A stretch of DNA of 51,387 bases from Methanobrevibacter ruminantium (GTDB taxonomy: Archaea > Methanobacteriota > Methanobacteria > Methanobacteriales > Methanobacteriaceae). The notes beneath the pieces were generated by a model. That model was not told where the DNA came from. It did no database searches and was given only the letters and a program-made list of their open reading frames with translations. Below are positions 9,025 to 17,570 of this stretch, in pieces (position 1 is the first letter of the stretch; every line of letters starts with the position of its first letter). The position numbers were made by a program, and so were the translations under genes. The DNA lies in NCBI RefSeq assembly GCF_016294135.1, contig NZ_JAEDCO010000009.1:1-51387 (forward strand), written 5' to 3'.

Positions 9025-10002
9025 ATGGATTTTGAAGAACTTGTTAAATCACTTCAGGGATTTGTAGGAGTCAGCCGTAAGAATTCCATTGAAAAAGTTA
9101 CAAAAACCTTAGGTGAAGTCTATAATATCTCTGGTGAAGTCCTTCTTGACTTTGGAGATGATGCTTCAGCTATTGACATTGGAAACAATCAGGTTATATT
9201 GCTTGCTGCCGATGGGATTTGGGGCCAATTGATGAGTGTAAATCCTTATTGGGCGGGTTATTGTTCCGTGCTTGTAAACGTTAATGACATTGCAGCTATG
9301 GGGGGAAAGCCAATAGCTATGGTAAATACAATGTCCATTTTTGATGATGAAATCTATGATGATCTTCTTCAAGGTATTGTTGATGGATGCAAGAAGTTCA
9401 ATGTCCCTATGGTTGGAGGGCACCTTCACCCAGATTCTGAATTCAATTCATTGGATGTGGCTATTGCAGGTATTGCAAAGAAAGATTCATTAATCACCTC
9501 TGCAGGTGCAAGCGTTGGCGATAAGGTCATTGTAGCTATTGATACTGATGGCAGACAGCATCCTCAATTTGCTTTAAATTGGGACACCACCTATGAAAAG
9601 GATGACAAGTTGGTTCAAGATCAAATAAAGGTCATGCAGGAAATTGCTGAAGCACATCTTCCTACAGCTGGAAAGGATATCAGTAATCCGGGAACATTAG
9701 GCACTTTAGAGATGCTTCTTGAGGCATCTGGTGTTGGTGCTTGCGTCAACCTTGATTTGATTCCAAGAAATCCTGATGTCTCTTGGGAAGATTGGCTAAT
9801 GGCTTATCCTGGAGCGGCATTCATTTTGACTGCTAAAGAGGAAAACTGCCAAAAGATCATTGACACCTTAAGCCCATATTCATTTGAAGTTGCTGTTGTT
9901 GGTGATGTAATAGAAGAAAAAGTTCTTTATTTGGAACATGGTGATGAAAAAGCAGTTTTATTCTCTCAGGAAAAGAATCCTGTATTGAAAATGAATGAAT
10001 AA
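9025..10002 (+). CDS. mmp2: Methanogenesis marker protein 2 (AIR synthase-related)
   Basis: A 325-residue protein of the PurM/AIR-synthase fold. It shows DFGDDASAIDI, the VNVNDIAAMGGKPIAMVNT stretch typical of this superfamily (ATP and metal binding), VPMVGGHLHPDS, and a C-terminal PGAAFILTA segment. The pattern matches the marker 2 family, which is found in essentially all methanogens; its reaction is not established, though relatives (PurM, SelD, HypE, ThiL) all use ATP to activate a substrate. Two ATGs are adjacent (9022 and 9025); GGTG lies five bases before the second, matching the spacing of nearby genes, so I prefer 9025. Confidence 0.9.
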   Translation: MDFEELVKSLQGFVGVSRKNSIEKVTKTLGEVYNISGEVLLDFGDDASAIDIGNNQVILLAADGIWGQLMSVNPYWAGYCSVLVNVNDIAAMGGKPIAMVNTMSIFDDEIYDDLLQGIVDGCKKFNVPMVGGHLHPDSEFNSLDVAIAGIAKKDSLITSAGASVGDKVIVAIDTDGRQHPQFALNWDTTYEKDDKLVQDQIKVMQEIAEAHLPTAGKDISNPGTLGTLEMLLEASGVGACVNLDLIPRNPDVSWEDWLMAYPGAAFILTAKEENCQKIIDTLSPYSFEVAVVGDVIEEKVLYLEHGDEKAVLFSQEKNPVLKMNE

Positions 10003-10468
10003 ATTAATTTTTTCATTTTTCAAATTTTTTAATTTTCATCTTTTTTAACTTTTTCATAATTTTTATTAATTGTTCTTTATTTTACGTATAACTTATTATT
10101 CGTATTTTATTTTCTTTTTATTAGATTTAAAATCCTTTAAAATTTTATTTTTTTAAATTTTTTTCTTAGTTTTAATGATTTGAAACAAATTTTTACTATA
10201 ATTTCTATTTTTATTAAAAAATTTTATCATATTGTTTTATAATTTTTATTAAAAATTATTCATTCTCTAATTTATTAAAACTTAAACAATATTTATTATT
10301 TTTTGCTTTTATTTGTCATAACTTGCATTTTTGACATTATTTTTAATATTTTTTTGATTAAATGACACTATTTTATATAATATGATTTTCTTAAATAAAT
10401 ATGTAGATTAGATTTTTTTATTTATCTAATTTATAATATATTATAAATTAAAAATATTTGGTGTAAAT
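10003..10468. other. AT-rich intergenic region upstream of the ABC importer
   Basis: No gene seen. The right end carries two inverted repeats: ATTAGAT (10407-10413) with ATCTAAT (10424-10430), and a perfect 24-base palindrome at 10427-10450 built around TTATAATATATTATAA. These sit just upstream of the importer start and overlap the expected promoter, so they may be an operator. The remainder is low-complexity A/T. Confidence 0.55.
10427..10450. promoter_or_regulatory. 24-base perfect palindrome at the importer promoter
   Basis: Bases 10427-10450 are self-complementary without a mismatch, centred between 10438 and 10439, ending 18 bases before the ATG of the binding protein gene. Its core is a TATA-like sequence. 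It may be a dimeric repressor operator or simply an extended TATA element; A/T-only composition makes chance palindromes more likely than usual. Confidence 0.4.
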
Positions 10469-11296
10469 ATGAATAAAAAAATAGGAATTATATTAGGAGC
10501 TGCATTATTAGTCTTCTTATTAATCGGTGCTTCCAGCGCAGGTTTCTTTGATTTCTTAGGTGGAGATGAAGCAGCTACTGTTAACGATGACAGCACTTTA
10601 GTTGTTGGTTTCGACGCAGAATTCCCTCCATATGGATATAAAGATGACAGTGGGGAATATGTTGGATTTGACTTAGACTTAGCTCAAGAAGTCTGTGACA
10701 GAAATAACTGGACTTTAGTAAAACAACCAATAGATTGGGATGCTAAAGACAGTGAATTAGACTCTGGTTCTATCGACTGTATTTGGAACGGATTTACCAT
10801 CAACGGTAGAGAAAACGATTACACCTGGTCTGAACCATATATTGACAACAAACAAGTTATTGTTGTAAAAGCTGATTCAGGTATCAACGATTTAGATGAC
10901 TTAGAAGGCAAAATCGTAGAAACCCAAAAAGATTCCTCTGCATTAGCAGCTCTTGAAGGAGATCAAAAACCTTTAGCAGACACCTTTGATTCCTTAACTC
11001 AAATTGCTGACTATAACACTGCATTCATGGACTTAGAATCCGGTGCTTGTGACGCAGTTGCAATCGATATTGGTGTAGCTCAATACCAAATCAGCCAAAA
11101 AGGCAGTGACCAATACAAAATATTAGATGAGGAAATCTCTTCTGAACAATATGGTGTAGGTTTCAAAAAAGGTAATGATGAGTTAAAAGACCAAATCCAA
11201 GCTACTTTAGACGAAATGTTTGAAGACGGAACCGTTGCAAAAATTGCACAAAAATACGATGAATTTGGTGTTCCAGGTTCTCTTATTCAAAAATAA
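10469..11296 (+). CDS. Polar amino acid ABC transporter, substrate-binding protein
   Basis: A 275-residue family 3 solute-binding protein. An N-terminal hydrophobic span (IGIILGAALLVFLLIGASS) acts as signal or anchor; no Cys follows it, so it is not a lipoprotein of the usual kind. The mature part begins with LVVGFDAEFPPYGYKDDSG and GFDLDLAQEVC, the classic opening of glutamine/arginine/polar amino acid binders, and holds SGSIDCIWNGFTI and FMDLESGACDAVAIDIGVA. It captures an amino acid outside the membrane for the permease and ATPase encoded next. Codons are biased towards AAC, TTC and ACC, a sign of high expression. GGTG lies five bases before the ATG. The exact amino acid is not determined. 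Confidence 0.93.
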   Translation: MNKKIGIILGAALLVFLLIGASSAGFFDFLGGDEAATVNDDSTLVVGFDAEFPPYGYKDDSGEYVGFDLDLAQEVCDRNNWTLVKQPIDWDAKDSELDSGSIDCIWNGFTINGRENDYTWSEPYIDNKQVIVVKADSGINDLDDLEGKIVETQKDSSALAALEGDQKPLADTFDSLTQIADYNTAFMDLESGACDAVAIDIGVAQYQISQKGSDQYKILDEEISSEQYGVGFKKGNDELKDQIQATLDEMFEDGTVAKIAQKYDEFGVPGSLIQK

Positions 11297-11309
11297 GTGA
11301 TATATTCTT

Positions 11310-11346
11310 AGTTTATGCATAATTTATTATGTATAAACTTTTTTTT
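11310..11346 (+). terminator. Stem-loop with T tract after the binding protein gene
   Basis: A 13-base-pair stem (11310-11322 with 11327-11339, one G-T pair) and a TTTA loop, followed by eight Ts. It lies 13 bases after the stop of the binding protein gene. It could end most transcripts there, or protect the 3' end, letting the binding protein be made in excess over permease and ATPase. Confidence 0.75.
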
Positions 11347-11474
11347 ATTCTTTATAAATCCAGTAAATTTAGTAAATTTAAATAAATTATTTAAAAAGCC
11401 TATTTCTGTTTAAATTCATTTAAATAATTTATTTAAGTTTATTAGTGATTTATATTCATTTTGGAGAATTCTAA

Positions 11475-12128
11475 ATGTTATTAAGTAAAATTATTGAAGA
11501 ATTGATGTGGGGTATGGGTACTTCCATTGAAATATTCTTGCTTACTTTACTCTTTTCCATTCCATTAGGTCTTGTAGTGGCCGCTGGAAGAATGAGCAGT
11601 TTTAAGCCATTGCAATGGTTTATGAAAGCTTATATTTCAATTATGAGAGGTACTCCATTGATGCTGCAATTGATTGTGGTGTTCTTTGGACCATACTATA
11701 TATTCGGTATGACTCTTTCAAGGGAATTCAGGATGATTGCAGTTATCATTGCATTCACCATCAACTATGCGGCATACTTTGCAGAGATTTTCCGTGGTGG
11801 AATCGAATCCATTCCAAATGGCCAGTATGAAGCTGCACAAGTATTAGGTTATAATAGATTAGAGACATTCTTTATCATTATCTTACCACAAGTAATCAAG
11901 ATTGTGCTTCCTTCAATTACAAATGAGGTCATTACTTTGGTAAAGGATACATCTCTTTCATTTGTTCTTGCAATTCCAGAAATGTTCACTGTTGCAAAAC
12001 AGATTGCAGCAGCTGAAGCATCCATTTCAGCATTGCTGATTGCAGGTGGTTTCTATTATGTATTCAATGCATTCGTGGCATTTGTAATGGAACGCTTTGA
12101 AAAGAGATTGGATTATTACGATACATAA
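11475..12128 (+). CDS. Polar amino acid ABC transporter, permease
   Basis: A 217-residue inner membrane subunit of the HisM/GlnP type with about five transmembrane segments. It contains YISIMRGTPLMLQLIVVFF near residue 53 and the EAA loop EAAQVLGYNRLETFFIIILPQ near residue 120, which contacts the ATPase. The ATG at 11475 follows GGAGAATTCTAA, a good ribosome binding site. It is separated from the binding protein gene by a stem-loop terminator and about 130 bases, and from the ATPase by 15 bases, so it and the ATPase are tightly coupled. Confidence 0.93.
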   Translation: MLLSKIIEELMWGMGTSIEIFLLTLLFSIPLGLVVAAGRMSSFKPLQWFMKAYISIMRGTPLMLQLIVVFFGPYYIFGMTLSREFRMIAVIIAFTINYAAYFAEIFRGGIESIPNGQYEAAQVLGYNRLETFFIIILPQVIKIVLPSITNEVITLVKDTSLSFVLAIPEMFTVAKQIAAAEASISALLIAGGFYYVFNAFVAFVMERFEKRLDYYDT

Positions 12129-12143
12129 AATTGGAGAGATATC

Positions 12144-12827
12144 ATGAGTTTATTGGAAGTTAAAAATCTAAAGAAAAGTTTCGGTGACAATGTAGTTTTA
12201 AAGGATATCTCTTTCAATGTTGAAAAGGGAGAAGTATTATCCATTATTGGTCCTTCTGGATCAGGTAAATCCACATTGCTTAGATGCATTACTGATTTGG
12301 AGACTGAGGATAGTGGGGAAATCAATTTTGATGGAACATTCGGTTTAGTGTTCCAGAACTTCAACTTGTTCCCTCATCATTCTGTAATGAAGAATATTGC
12401 AAATGCTCCTATAAGGGTTCAAAAAAGAGACAAGGATGAGGTTTATGCTCATGCAAAAGACTTGCTAAAAAAGATGGGTCTTGAAGATAAGGAAGATGCT
12501 TATCCTTCTGAACTCTCTGGTGGACAGCAGCAAAGGGTATCCATTGCAAGAGCACTTTGTATGGATCCGGATATTCTCTTCTTTGATGAGCCTACTTCTG
12601 CACTTGACCCAGAGCTTACAGGTGAGATCTTGCAGGTAATCAAGGATTTGGCTGCAGAGCATATGACAATGGTAATTGTAACTCACGAGATGAACTTTGC
12701 TCGTAATGTGTCTGATACCATCATTTTCATGGATGGTGGAGTCATTGTAGAGCAAGGAGCACCTGAAGAAGTATTCTCATCAGACAACCAAAGAATGAAA
12801 GATTTCTTAGGTAAATTCTATGAATAG
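12144..12827 (+). CDS. Polar amino acid ABC transporter, ATP-binding protein
   Basis: A 227-residue ATPase with Walker A (GPSGSGKST, about residue 34), Q loop (LVFQNFNLFPHH), signature SGGQQQRVSIARAL, Walker B DILFFDEPTSALDP and the H-loop VTHEM. It is shorter than the usual 240-245 residues of this subfamily: the segment between the first NxxDG-like turn (INFDG) and the Q loop is almost absent (only TFG), where relatives have about 15-20 more residues. All catalytic motifs are intact, so it should be active. GGAGAG precedes the ATG. It completes an importer with the two genes before it. Confidence 0.93.
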   Translation: MSLLEVKNLKKSFGDNVVLKDISFNVEKGEVLSIIGPSGSGKSTLLRCITDLETEDSGEINFDGTFGLVFQNFNLFPHHSVMKNIANAPIRVQKRDKDEVYAHAKDLLKKMGLEDKEDAYPSELSGGQQQRVSIARALCMDPDILFFDEPTSALDPELTGEILQVIKDLAAEHMTMVIVTHEMNFARNVSDTIIFMDGGVIVEQGAPEEVFSSDNQRMKDFLGKFYE

Positions 12828-12842
12828 ATAGAATTTACTTTT
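12812..12842 (+). terminator. Stem-loop spanning the stop codon of the ABC ATPase
   Basis: A 10-base-pair perfect stem (12812-12821 with 12828-12837) whose six-base loop contains the TAG stop codon, followed by CTTTTTCC. Likely end of the importer operon. Confidence 0.6.
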
Positions 12843-13098
12843 TCCTATTTTTCTAAAAAATTATTATTATTTTTAGTTCTTTTTTTATTTCATTTTTTAA
12901 ATATGATTTTTAATATTCATTGTACTATTTTTATTATTAAAATTAATTTAAAAACTATTTTATATTATTAATAATATAAATATATTTAATTTATAAAATT
13001 GAGGTATTTTTTAATTTTGAATTTACTCTCATTTTATAATATTGTCAAATTTTAACTTTAGATAATAATTATTATTTTATAAATAAAGAGGCAAGCCT

Positions 13099-14652
13099 AT
13101 GTTAATTAAAATTAATGGAGAAGATGCGGATATTCCTGAAGGTTCTACCATTAAGGATGCAATTGAAATTTCAAATGCTCCTTACAAGAAAGGAAGTATC
13201 GTTTGTCTTATCAAGGGAGAAAGCGAAATACAAAGCAACATTCTCAAGTATAAGATCAAAACACCTAAGGGAAGTATTCTCATTGAATTGGAAGTTTCTG
13301 AAAAATCACAACCTTTAACTGATTTCTTCAAGGAAAACTATTCTCAGTTTATCTCTAATAATGTTCGTTGGGAAACATCTAATGAAGTGGCTATAGGTCC
13401 TGTAAGCTCTAATTTCGAACCTTCACATGATGAATTTGCATATTTCGATAATGAGGTATTGATTAGCTTATCTGGATTCTCTGCTGATGCCACTCACATA
13501 ATCTTTGTCAAGGATGACCACAAGAACGTTTACGGTGTTCCAAAATACAGTGACCGTGGAGTCTTTGCAAGGGTTATAGGTGGAAGAAAAACATTATTCT
13601 CGCTTACTGGTGATGATGAAATCCTAGCTATTGAACCTGTAATTGAGCGAAGTACCGTTAGAGAGAGTACTGGAGGTTCCAATTTGGACGAGGTTTTAGA
13701 GGAAGGAAATCAATTGTTCACCTATGTTCTTTTTGAACCTAACTTCAATTCCCCTAAATCTGTTGAACACTTGTTCTCACTTATTAGGAACGACAAGATT
13801 GAAGTTAGCTTCGAATCCAACTCATTTGTAGGTTTCTATGAGCTCACAGGTTTAACCAAAGAGAAGGAAGAAATCACTGAACGTAAAAGGGGAACAGTTA
13901 CCTTGAGAAATGATGGATTCGGTAAAGGTAGGGTTTACATTTATAGAGAAGACAGAGTAAGGGCTGAAACCCACACCAATTTGGCTACCGTCAAGCAAGG
14001 TATGGAATTGTTTGACATAGCAAAAGAGGGAGATTTCATTACTGTAAGGAGCAGTCCTGATAGAATCATGCTTATGATGATGACTCAAAAAGAGGCAGAA
14101 GAAAAACTTGAGTCATTAGGTATCAAGCATATCAAAACAGGTAATGAGGATGATAATGCAATTGTCGTGACTCAGGAACCTGAAAGCACTGTTGGCATCC
14201 TTGAAGCTGGTGAAGTGACTACCTTGGGTATTGCAAGTGATGAACTCTTAAAAGTCAAGTTAACCGATAAGGCTCCAAGAACCAGATGGTATCTTGAGAA
14301 AATAACTGGTCTTGCAGAAAAGCCTGTTGGAACATTAAAGGTTTACTTTGCTGTTCCTGACATGAACATGTTCATGTTCAATGGTGACAATAATGAATCC
14401 AAGGGACTTATTCCTGAAAACAATCCAACTGACATTATGAAAGCTGGAGAGATAGGTGTAACCAACATGTCCAAGAAGAATGTGGGACTTGTTGGTATAA
14501 GGACCATTGACACCACTGATTTCGGACCTACTGGTGAACCGTTCTCAGCTACAAACGTTGTTGGTGAAGTTGTTGGAAACATTGAAGGCTTGAACAAGCT
14601 TAAAGATGGAAGCACTCTTTATATTCATGAAGTATACGAGGATGAGGAATAG
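13099..14652 (+). CDS. mmp3: Methanogenesis marker protein 3
   Basis: A 517-residue protein recognised as marker 3 (UPF0288 type). The first 70 residues look like a small beta-grasp domain (MLIKINGEDADIPEGSTIKD), followed by a long region with cyclophilin-like character, e.g. LFTYVLFEPNFNSPKS and a second related unit ending FGPTGEPFSATNVVGEV. In methanogens this protein belongs to the machinery that activates methyl-coenzyme M reductase; as I recall, recent structural work found Mmp3 in the ATP-driven activation complex with McrC, A2, Mmp7 and Mmp17. Start supported by GAGG about eight bases upstream. It begins the cluster mmp3-mmp6-mmp5-mmp15-mmp17, which is followed by nifB. Confidence 0.92.
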   Translation: MLIKINGEDADIPEGSTIKDAIEISNAPYKKGSIVCLIKGESEIQSNILKYKIKTPKGSILIELEVSEKSQPLTDFFKENYSQFISNNVRWETSNEVAIGPVSSNFEPSHDEFAYFDNEVLISLSGFSADATHIIFVKDDHKNVYGVPKYSDRGVFARVIGGRKTLFSLTGDDEILAIEPVIERSTVRESTGGSNLDEVLEEGNQLFTYVLFEPNFNSPKSVEHLFSLIRNDKIEVSFESNSFVGFYELTGLTKEKEEITERKRGTVTLRNDGFGKGRVYIYREDRVRAETHTNLATVKQGMELFDIAKEGDFITVRSSPDRIMLMMMTQKEAEEKLESLGIKHIKTGNEDDNAIVVTQEPESTVGILEAGEVTTLGIASDELLKVKLTDKAPRTRWYLEKITGLAEKPVGTLKVYFAVPDMNMFMFNGDNNESKGLIPENNPTDIMKAGEIGVTNMSKKNVGLVGIRTIDTTDFGPTGEPFSATNVVGEVVGNIEGLNKLKDGSTLYIHEVYEDEE

Positions 14653-14663
14653 GAGGAATGATT

Positions 14664-15146
14664 ATGCCTGCAAATTTATGTATAACTCCAGATTTAGGTA
14701 AAGAGGATATGGATCCAGAAGTTTCAACAAGGATGATCATTTTAAGTTCAAAGGCAAATGTAAGTGAAAGTGAAGTAGTGAACTTCCTTCATATGTTGAA
14801 TTTGCCTATTACAATCAAATGGACTTGTTATGGGGCTATGATTAGTGGAAAGGATGAATATGTGAGAGAAGCTATTCGTGAGCTCCGTAAATTAGACCCT
14901 TATGGAATTTTTACAAAGGAAAGAGGTTTTGCTCCTGGTGACCCAAGAAGATGTAGAGGTCACAGATACGGACCAAGAGAAGGTTTCCACCAAATGGAAA
15001 AGGAATTCAGAATTCTTGATTATGTGGGAGAAGCTTTAAAGAATCCTAAGGAAGTTGTAATTGAGAAAAAGGAACCTGTTTCTGTTGATTACTTCAAAGA
15101 GATTTTAGAAGAAGAAGAAAATAAAAGAGAGGATGATAAACAATAA
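14664..15146 (+). CDS. mmp6: Methanogenesis marker protein 6
   Basis: A 160-residue protein of the marker 6 family, with SESEVVNFLHMLNLPITIKW, YGAMISGKDEYV and the highly charged FAPGDPRRCRGHRYGPREGF in the second half. It is specific to methanogens and relatives; the biochemical role is unknown but it travels with other MCR-activation genes. The open frame has an ATG at 14658, but AGGAGG lies seven bases before the ATG at 14664, which I take as the start. It follows mmp3 by 11 bases and is separated from mmp5 by a strong hairpin. Confidence 0.92.
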   Translation: MPANLCITPDLGKEDMDPEVSTRMIILSSKANVSESEVVNFLHMLNLPITIKWTCYGAMISGKDEYVREAIRELRKLDPYGIFTKERGFAPGDPRRCRGHRYGPREGFHQMEKEFRILDYVGEALKNPKEVVIEKKEPVSVDYFKEILEEEENKREDDKQ

Positions 15147-15186
15147 GAAAACTTTTTAAATGGGATTGTTTGCAAAAAGTTTTCTT
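15145..15186 (+). terminator. Intercistronic 13-bp stem-loop between mmp6 and mmp5
   Basis: Perfect 13-base-pair inverted repeat (15145-15157 with 15174-15186), starting inside the mmp6 stop codon, with a 16-base loop. It lies 25 bases before the mmp5 ATG. It may be a partial terminator, an RNA processing or stability element separating the two halves of the operon. The following T-rich run is short, favouring processing over complete termination. Confidence 0.55.
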
Positions 15187-15210
15187 TGATTATATTAAGA
15201 GGATGATATT

Positions 15211-15717
15211 ATGGTAAAAGTAGCTATTTATCCACCAAATTCATTGGTTCTAGCTGACTTGATTGAGAGAAAAGGTCACACTCCTTTAGCTCTTCAAAAA
15301 CAAATTAGACAAAAGATTAAGGATCCGGAGATTGATTCTCCTCCAATGAATATTACAGAAGAAGATCCAATTAACGGATTGAAGTATGCAGCTATTGAAG
15401 TGCCTTCAGGAGTTCGTGGAAGAATGTCCATTATTGGACCTCTTATAGATGCAGCAGAAGCAGCAATCATTGTTGATGGAGCTCCATTTGGTTTTGGTTG
15501 TGTAGGATGTGCAAGAACAAATGAATTATCAATTTTCTGTTTACGTAAAAAAGACATACCTGTCTTGGAAGTGGTTTACCCTGATGATGAGGATGGAACA
15601 AGGCTTATGGTAAATCAAATCATGGAATTCCTTGATTCCTTGCCTGGTGGCGGAGGAGACCTTGAAGGAGACAGTGATGTTTTAGGCGAACCTATTGGAA
15701 ATAAAGGAGGAAAATAA
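15211..15717 (+). CDS. mmp5: Methanogenesis marker protein 5
   Basis: A 168-residue protein of the marker 5 family, recognised by VKVAIYPPNSLVLADLIERK at the start, EVPSGVRGRMSIIGPLIDAA near the middle and FGFGCVGCARTNELS with three nearby Cys-containing positions. The tail is glycine-rich (SLPGGGGDLEGD). Function unproven; found only with methanogenesis genes. GAGGATGAT upstream gives a good ribosome binding site. The stop at 15717 is one base before the mmp15 start, so the two are translationally coupled. Confidence 0.92.
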   Translation: MVKVAIYPPNSLVLADLIERKGHTPLALQKQIRQKIKDPEIDSPPMNITEEDPINGLKYAAIEVPSGVRGRMSIIGPLIDAAEAAIIVDGAPFGFGCVGCARTNELSIFCLRKKDIPVLEVVYPDDEDGTRLMVNQIMEFLDSLPGGGGDLEGDSDVLGEPIGNKGGK

Positions 15718-15718
15718 T

Positions 15719-16954
15719 ATGGTGCAGATTGCATTGGTTTCCTGTGGTACTGAATACAGTGGTATCCAAAAGGAAATTGAAAAGGCAGCTTTAAAATTTG
15801 GAGCAGAAATTATTCTTCCTGAAATTGATTTGGATTACATTAATGAAGCTTATGAGAAATTCGGTTTCTCTGCTCAAAGTTCAAGCTTAAAGCTTATGAT
15901 TGCAAGGGCAATGTCCATTGTAGAAGGTAAATGCAAGCCTGATGCAGTATTCATTGCAACTTGTTTCAGATGTGCAGAAGGTGCATTGGTCAGAAATGAA
16001 GTTAGACGTTTCATTCAAAACAATACCCGCATTCCAGTAGTAACTTATTCCTTTACTGAAAGGACTAAAGCGGATGAGCTCTTTATCCGTATGGAAGCAT
16101 TGGCTACCACTGTTACACGTAGAAGCATTCTTGCTCGTGAAAAGCAAGAAGGCCTTACCCTTGGGCTTGACTCTGGTTCAACAACTACAAAAGCAGTTCT
16201 TATGGAAAACAACAAGGTTATTGGTACAGGTTGGACTTCCACAAAAGATATCATTGCGTCTGCTCAAACTGCAGCTGCAGAAGCATTTGAAGGAACTGGC
16301 TACAAATGGGAAGATGTTGAGGGTATAGGAACTACCGGTTACGGTAGATTCACTATGGGTCAGGAATTTGGAGCTGAACTTATCCAAGAGGAATTGTCTG
16401 TAAACGCAAAAGGTGCAGTATACTTGGCTGATTGCCAAAAAGGTGAAGCTACAGTACTTGATATCGGTGGTATGGATAACAAGGTAATTACCGTAAACAA
16501 TGGTATTCCGGACAACTTCACTATGGGTGGTATCTGTGCAGGTGCATCCGGAAGATTCTTGGACATGACTTCAAGGAGGTTAGATGTAGATATTACAGAA
16601 CTTGGACCTCTTGCTGTACAAGGTGATTGGAGAAAAGCTATGCTTAACTCCTATTGTATTGTATTCGGTATTCAAGACTTGGTTACCACTCTTGCTGCCG
16701 GGGGATCTAAAGCAGACGTAGCAGCTGCTGCATGTCACTCCGTATCTGAACAGGTTTATGAACAGCAATTGCAGGAAATTGACATTCGTGAACCTTTAAT
16801 CCAAGTAGGAGGAACCAGTTTGATTTCAGGACTTGTTGAGGCGGTAAGTGAAACTTTAGGTGGAATTGAAGTTATCGTACCTGAATACTCACAGCATATT
16901 GGCGCAGTAGGTGCAGCATTGCTTGTATCTGGTATGGGAAATAGACATGAATAG
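15719..16954 (+). CDS. mmp15: Methanogenesis marker protein 15 (BadF/HgdC-type ATPase)
   Basis: A 411-residue protein. An N-terminal domain (IALVSCGTEYSGIQKEIEKA to about residue 140) precedes an actin-fold ATPase of the BadF/BadG/HgdC activator type: phosphate loop LGLDSGSTTTKAVLM, GIGTTGYGR, VLDIGGMDNKVI, and GGICAGASGRFLDM, whose Cys would ligate an iron-sulfur cluster in the family. Such ATPases use ATP to inject electrons into a partner enzyme at low potential, fitting a role in reductive activation of MCR, though the exact partner is inference. The longest frame begins at 15695, but AAAGGAGG is placed eight bases before the ATG at 15719. Confidence 0.92.
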   Translation: MVQIALVSCGTEYSGIQKEIEKAALKFGAEIILPEIDLDYINEAYEKFGFSAQSSSLKLMIARAMSIVEGKCKPDAVFIATCFRCAEGALVRNEVRRFIQNNTRIPVVTYSFTERTKADELFIRMEALATTVTRRSILAREKQEGLTLGLDSGSTTTKAVLMENNKVIGTGWTSTKDIIASAQTAAAEAFEGTGYKWEDVEGIGTTGYGRFTMGQEFGAELIQEELSVNAKGAVYLADCQKGEATVLDIGGMDNKVITVNNGIPDNFTMGGICAGASGRFLDMTSRRLDVDITELGPLAVQGDWRKAMLNSYCIVFGIQDLVTTLAAGGSKADVAAAACHSVSEQVYEQQLQEIDIREPLIQVGGTSLISGLVEAVSETLGGIEVIVPEYSQHIGAVGAALLVSGMGNRHE

Positions 16955-16958
16955 ATTT

Positions 16959-16978
16959 AAGCTTAAACAAGCTTTTTT
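16959..16978 (+). terminator. Short stem-loop after mmp15
   Basis: AAGCTT (16959-16964), AAAC loop, AAGCTT (16969-16974), running into a T tract. A modest hairpin, five bases after the mmp15 stop and 26 bases before mmp17. Confidence 0.5.
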
Positions 16979-17003
16979 CTATTTCTTTTAAAGAAGTGAT
17001 TAT

Positions 17004-17570
17004 ATGTATATTGAATCAAATGACCCTGAAGGAGCAAAAGTCTACGATATGATCATCAGGCAAATATTGCAGGATTTGGTCTTGCCACCTTCCATTGATG
17101 ACATGAGAGCTTATGTCAATCCAGATGAGGTATGCTTCATCATAGCGATAAAGATGAGAAAGACTTCCAAGCAGATTACATTGAAGGAGGTCGCTAAAGT
17201 AAATTATGAAGCTGATGATGACACCACTGTTGTTTTGATAGATGATGAAAACTATCTTCCAAATATCTTAAGAACCCTTTGGAAGACCAATGGTAGGGAA
17301 AACGTTCACCAGCCAAGCAGATATGTCATTCACATGAAAGGAGAGCATGAAGTGTCTGATTTGGTAGTGGATGATCCTCATGAAAACCTTAAGAGAAGAA
17401 TCTATGATGCAATATTCAGAATAGTTCCTGAGGGATTCAAGATAATGAAGGATATTTCCCGTGACGATATAGTTTCTGTCATAGCTACTGATGAGCTCAT
17501 AAAAGATGAATGGGTTGAAAAGGCTGAAGGATATATTGTAGAATTGAACACTCCTAAGACTTGGGATTAA
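17004..17570 (+). CDS. mmp17: Methanogenesis marker protein 17
   Basis: A 188-residue protein of the marker 17 family: YIESNDPEGAKVYDMIIRQI at the N-terminus, DMRAYVNPDEVCFIIAIKMR and a middle block NVHQPSRYVIHMKGE. Family members are restricted to methanogens and related MCR-bearing archaea. As I recall, Mmp17 is one of the proteins of the MCR activation complex. GTGAT three bases before the ATG supports the start. It is the last marker gene of the block; a strong hairpin follows it, and nifB begins 386 bases later on its own promoter. Confidence 0.9.
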   Translation: MYIESNDPEGAKVYDMIIRQILQDLVLPPSIDDMRAYVNPDEVCFIIAIKMRKTSKQITLKEVAKVNYEADDDTTVVLIDDENYLPNILRTLWKTNGRENVHQPSRYVIHMKGEHEVSDLVVDDPHENLKRRIYDAIFRIVPEGFKIMKDISRDDIVSVIATDELIKDEWVEKAEGYIVELNTPKTWD

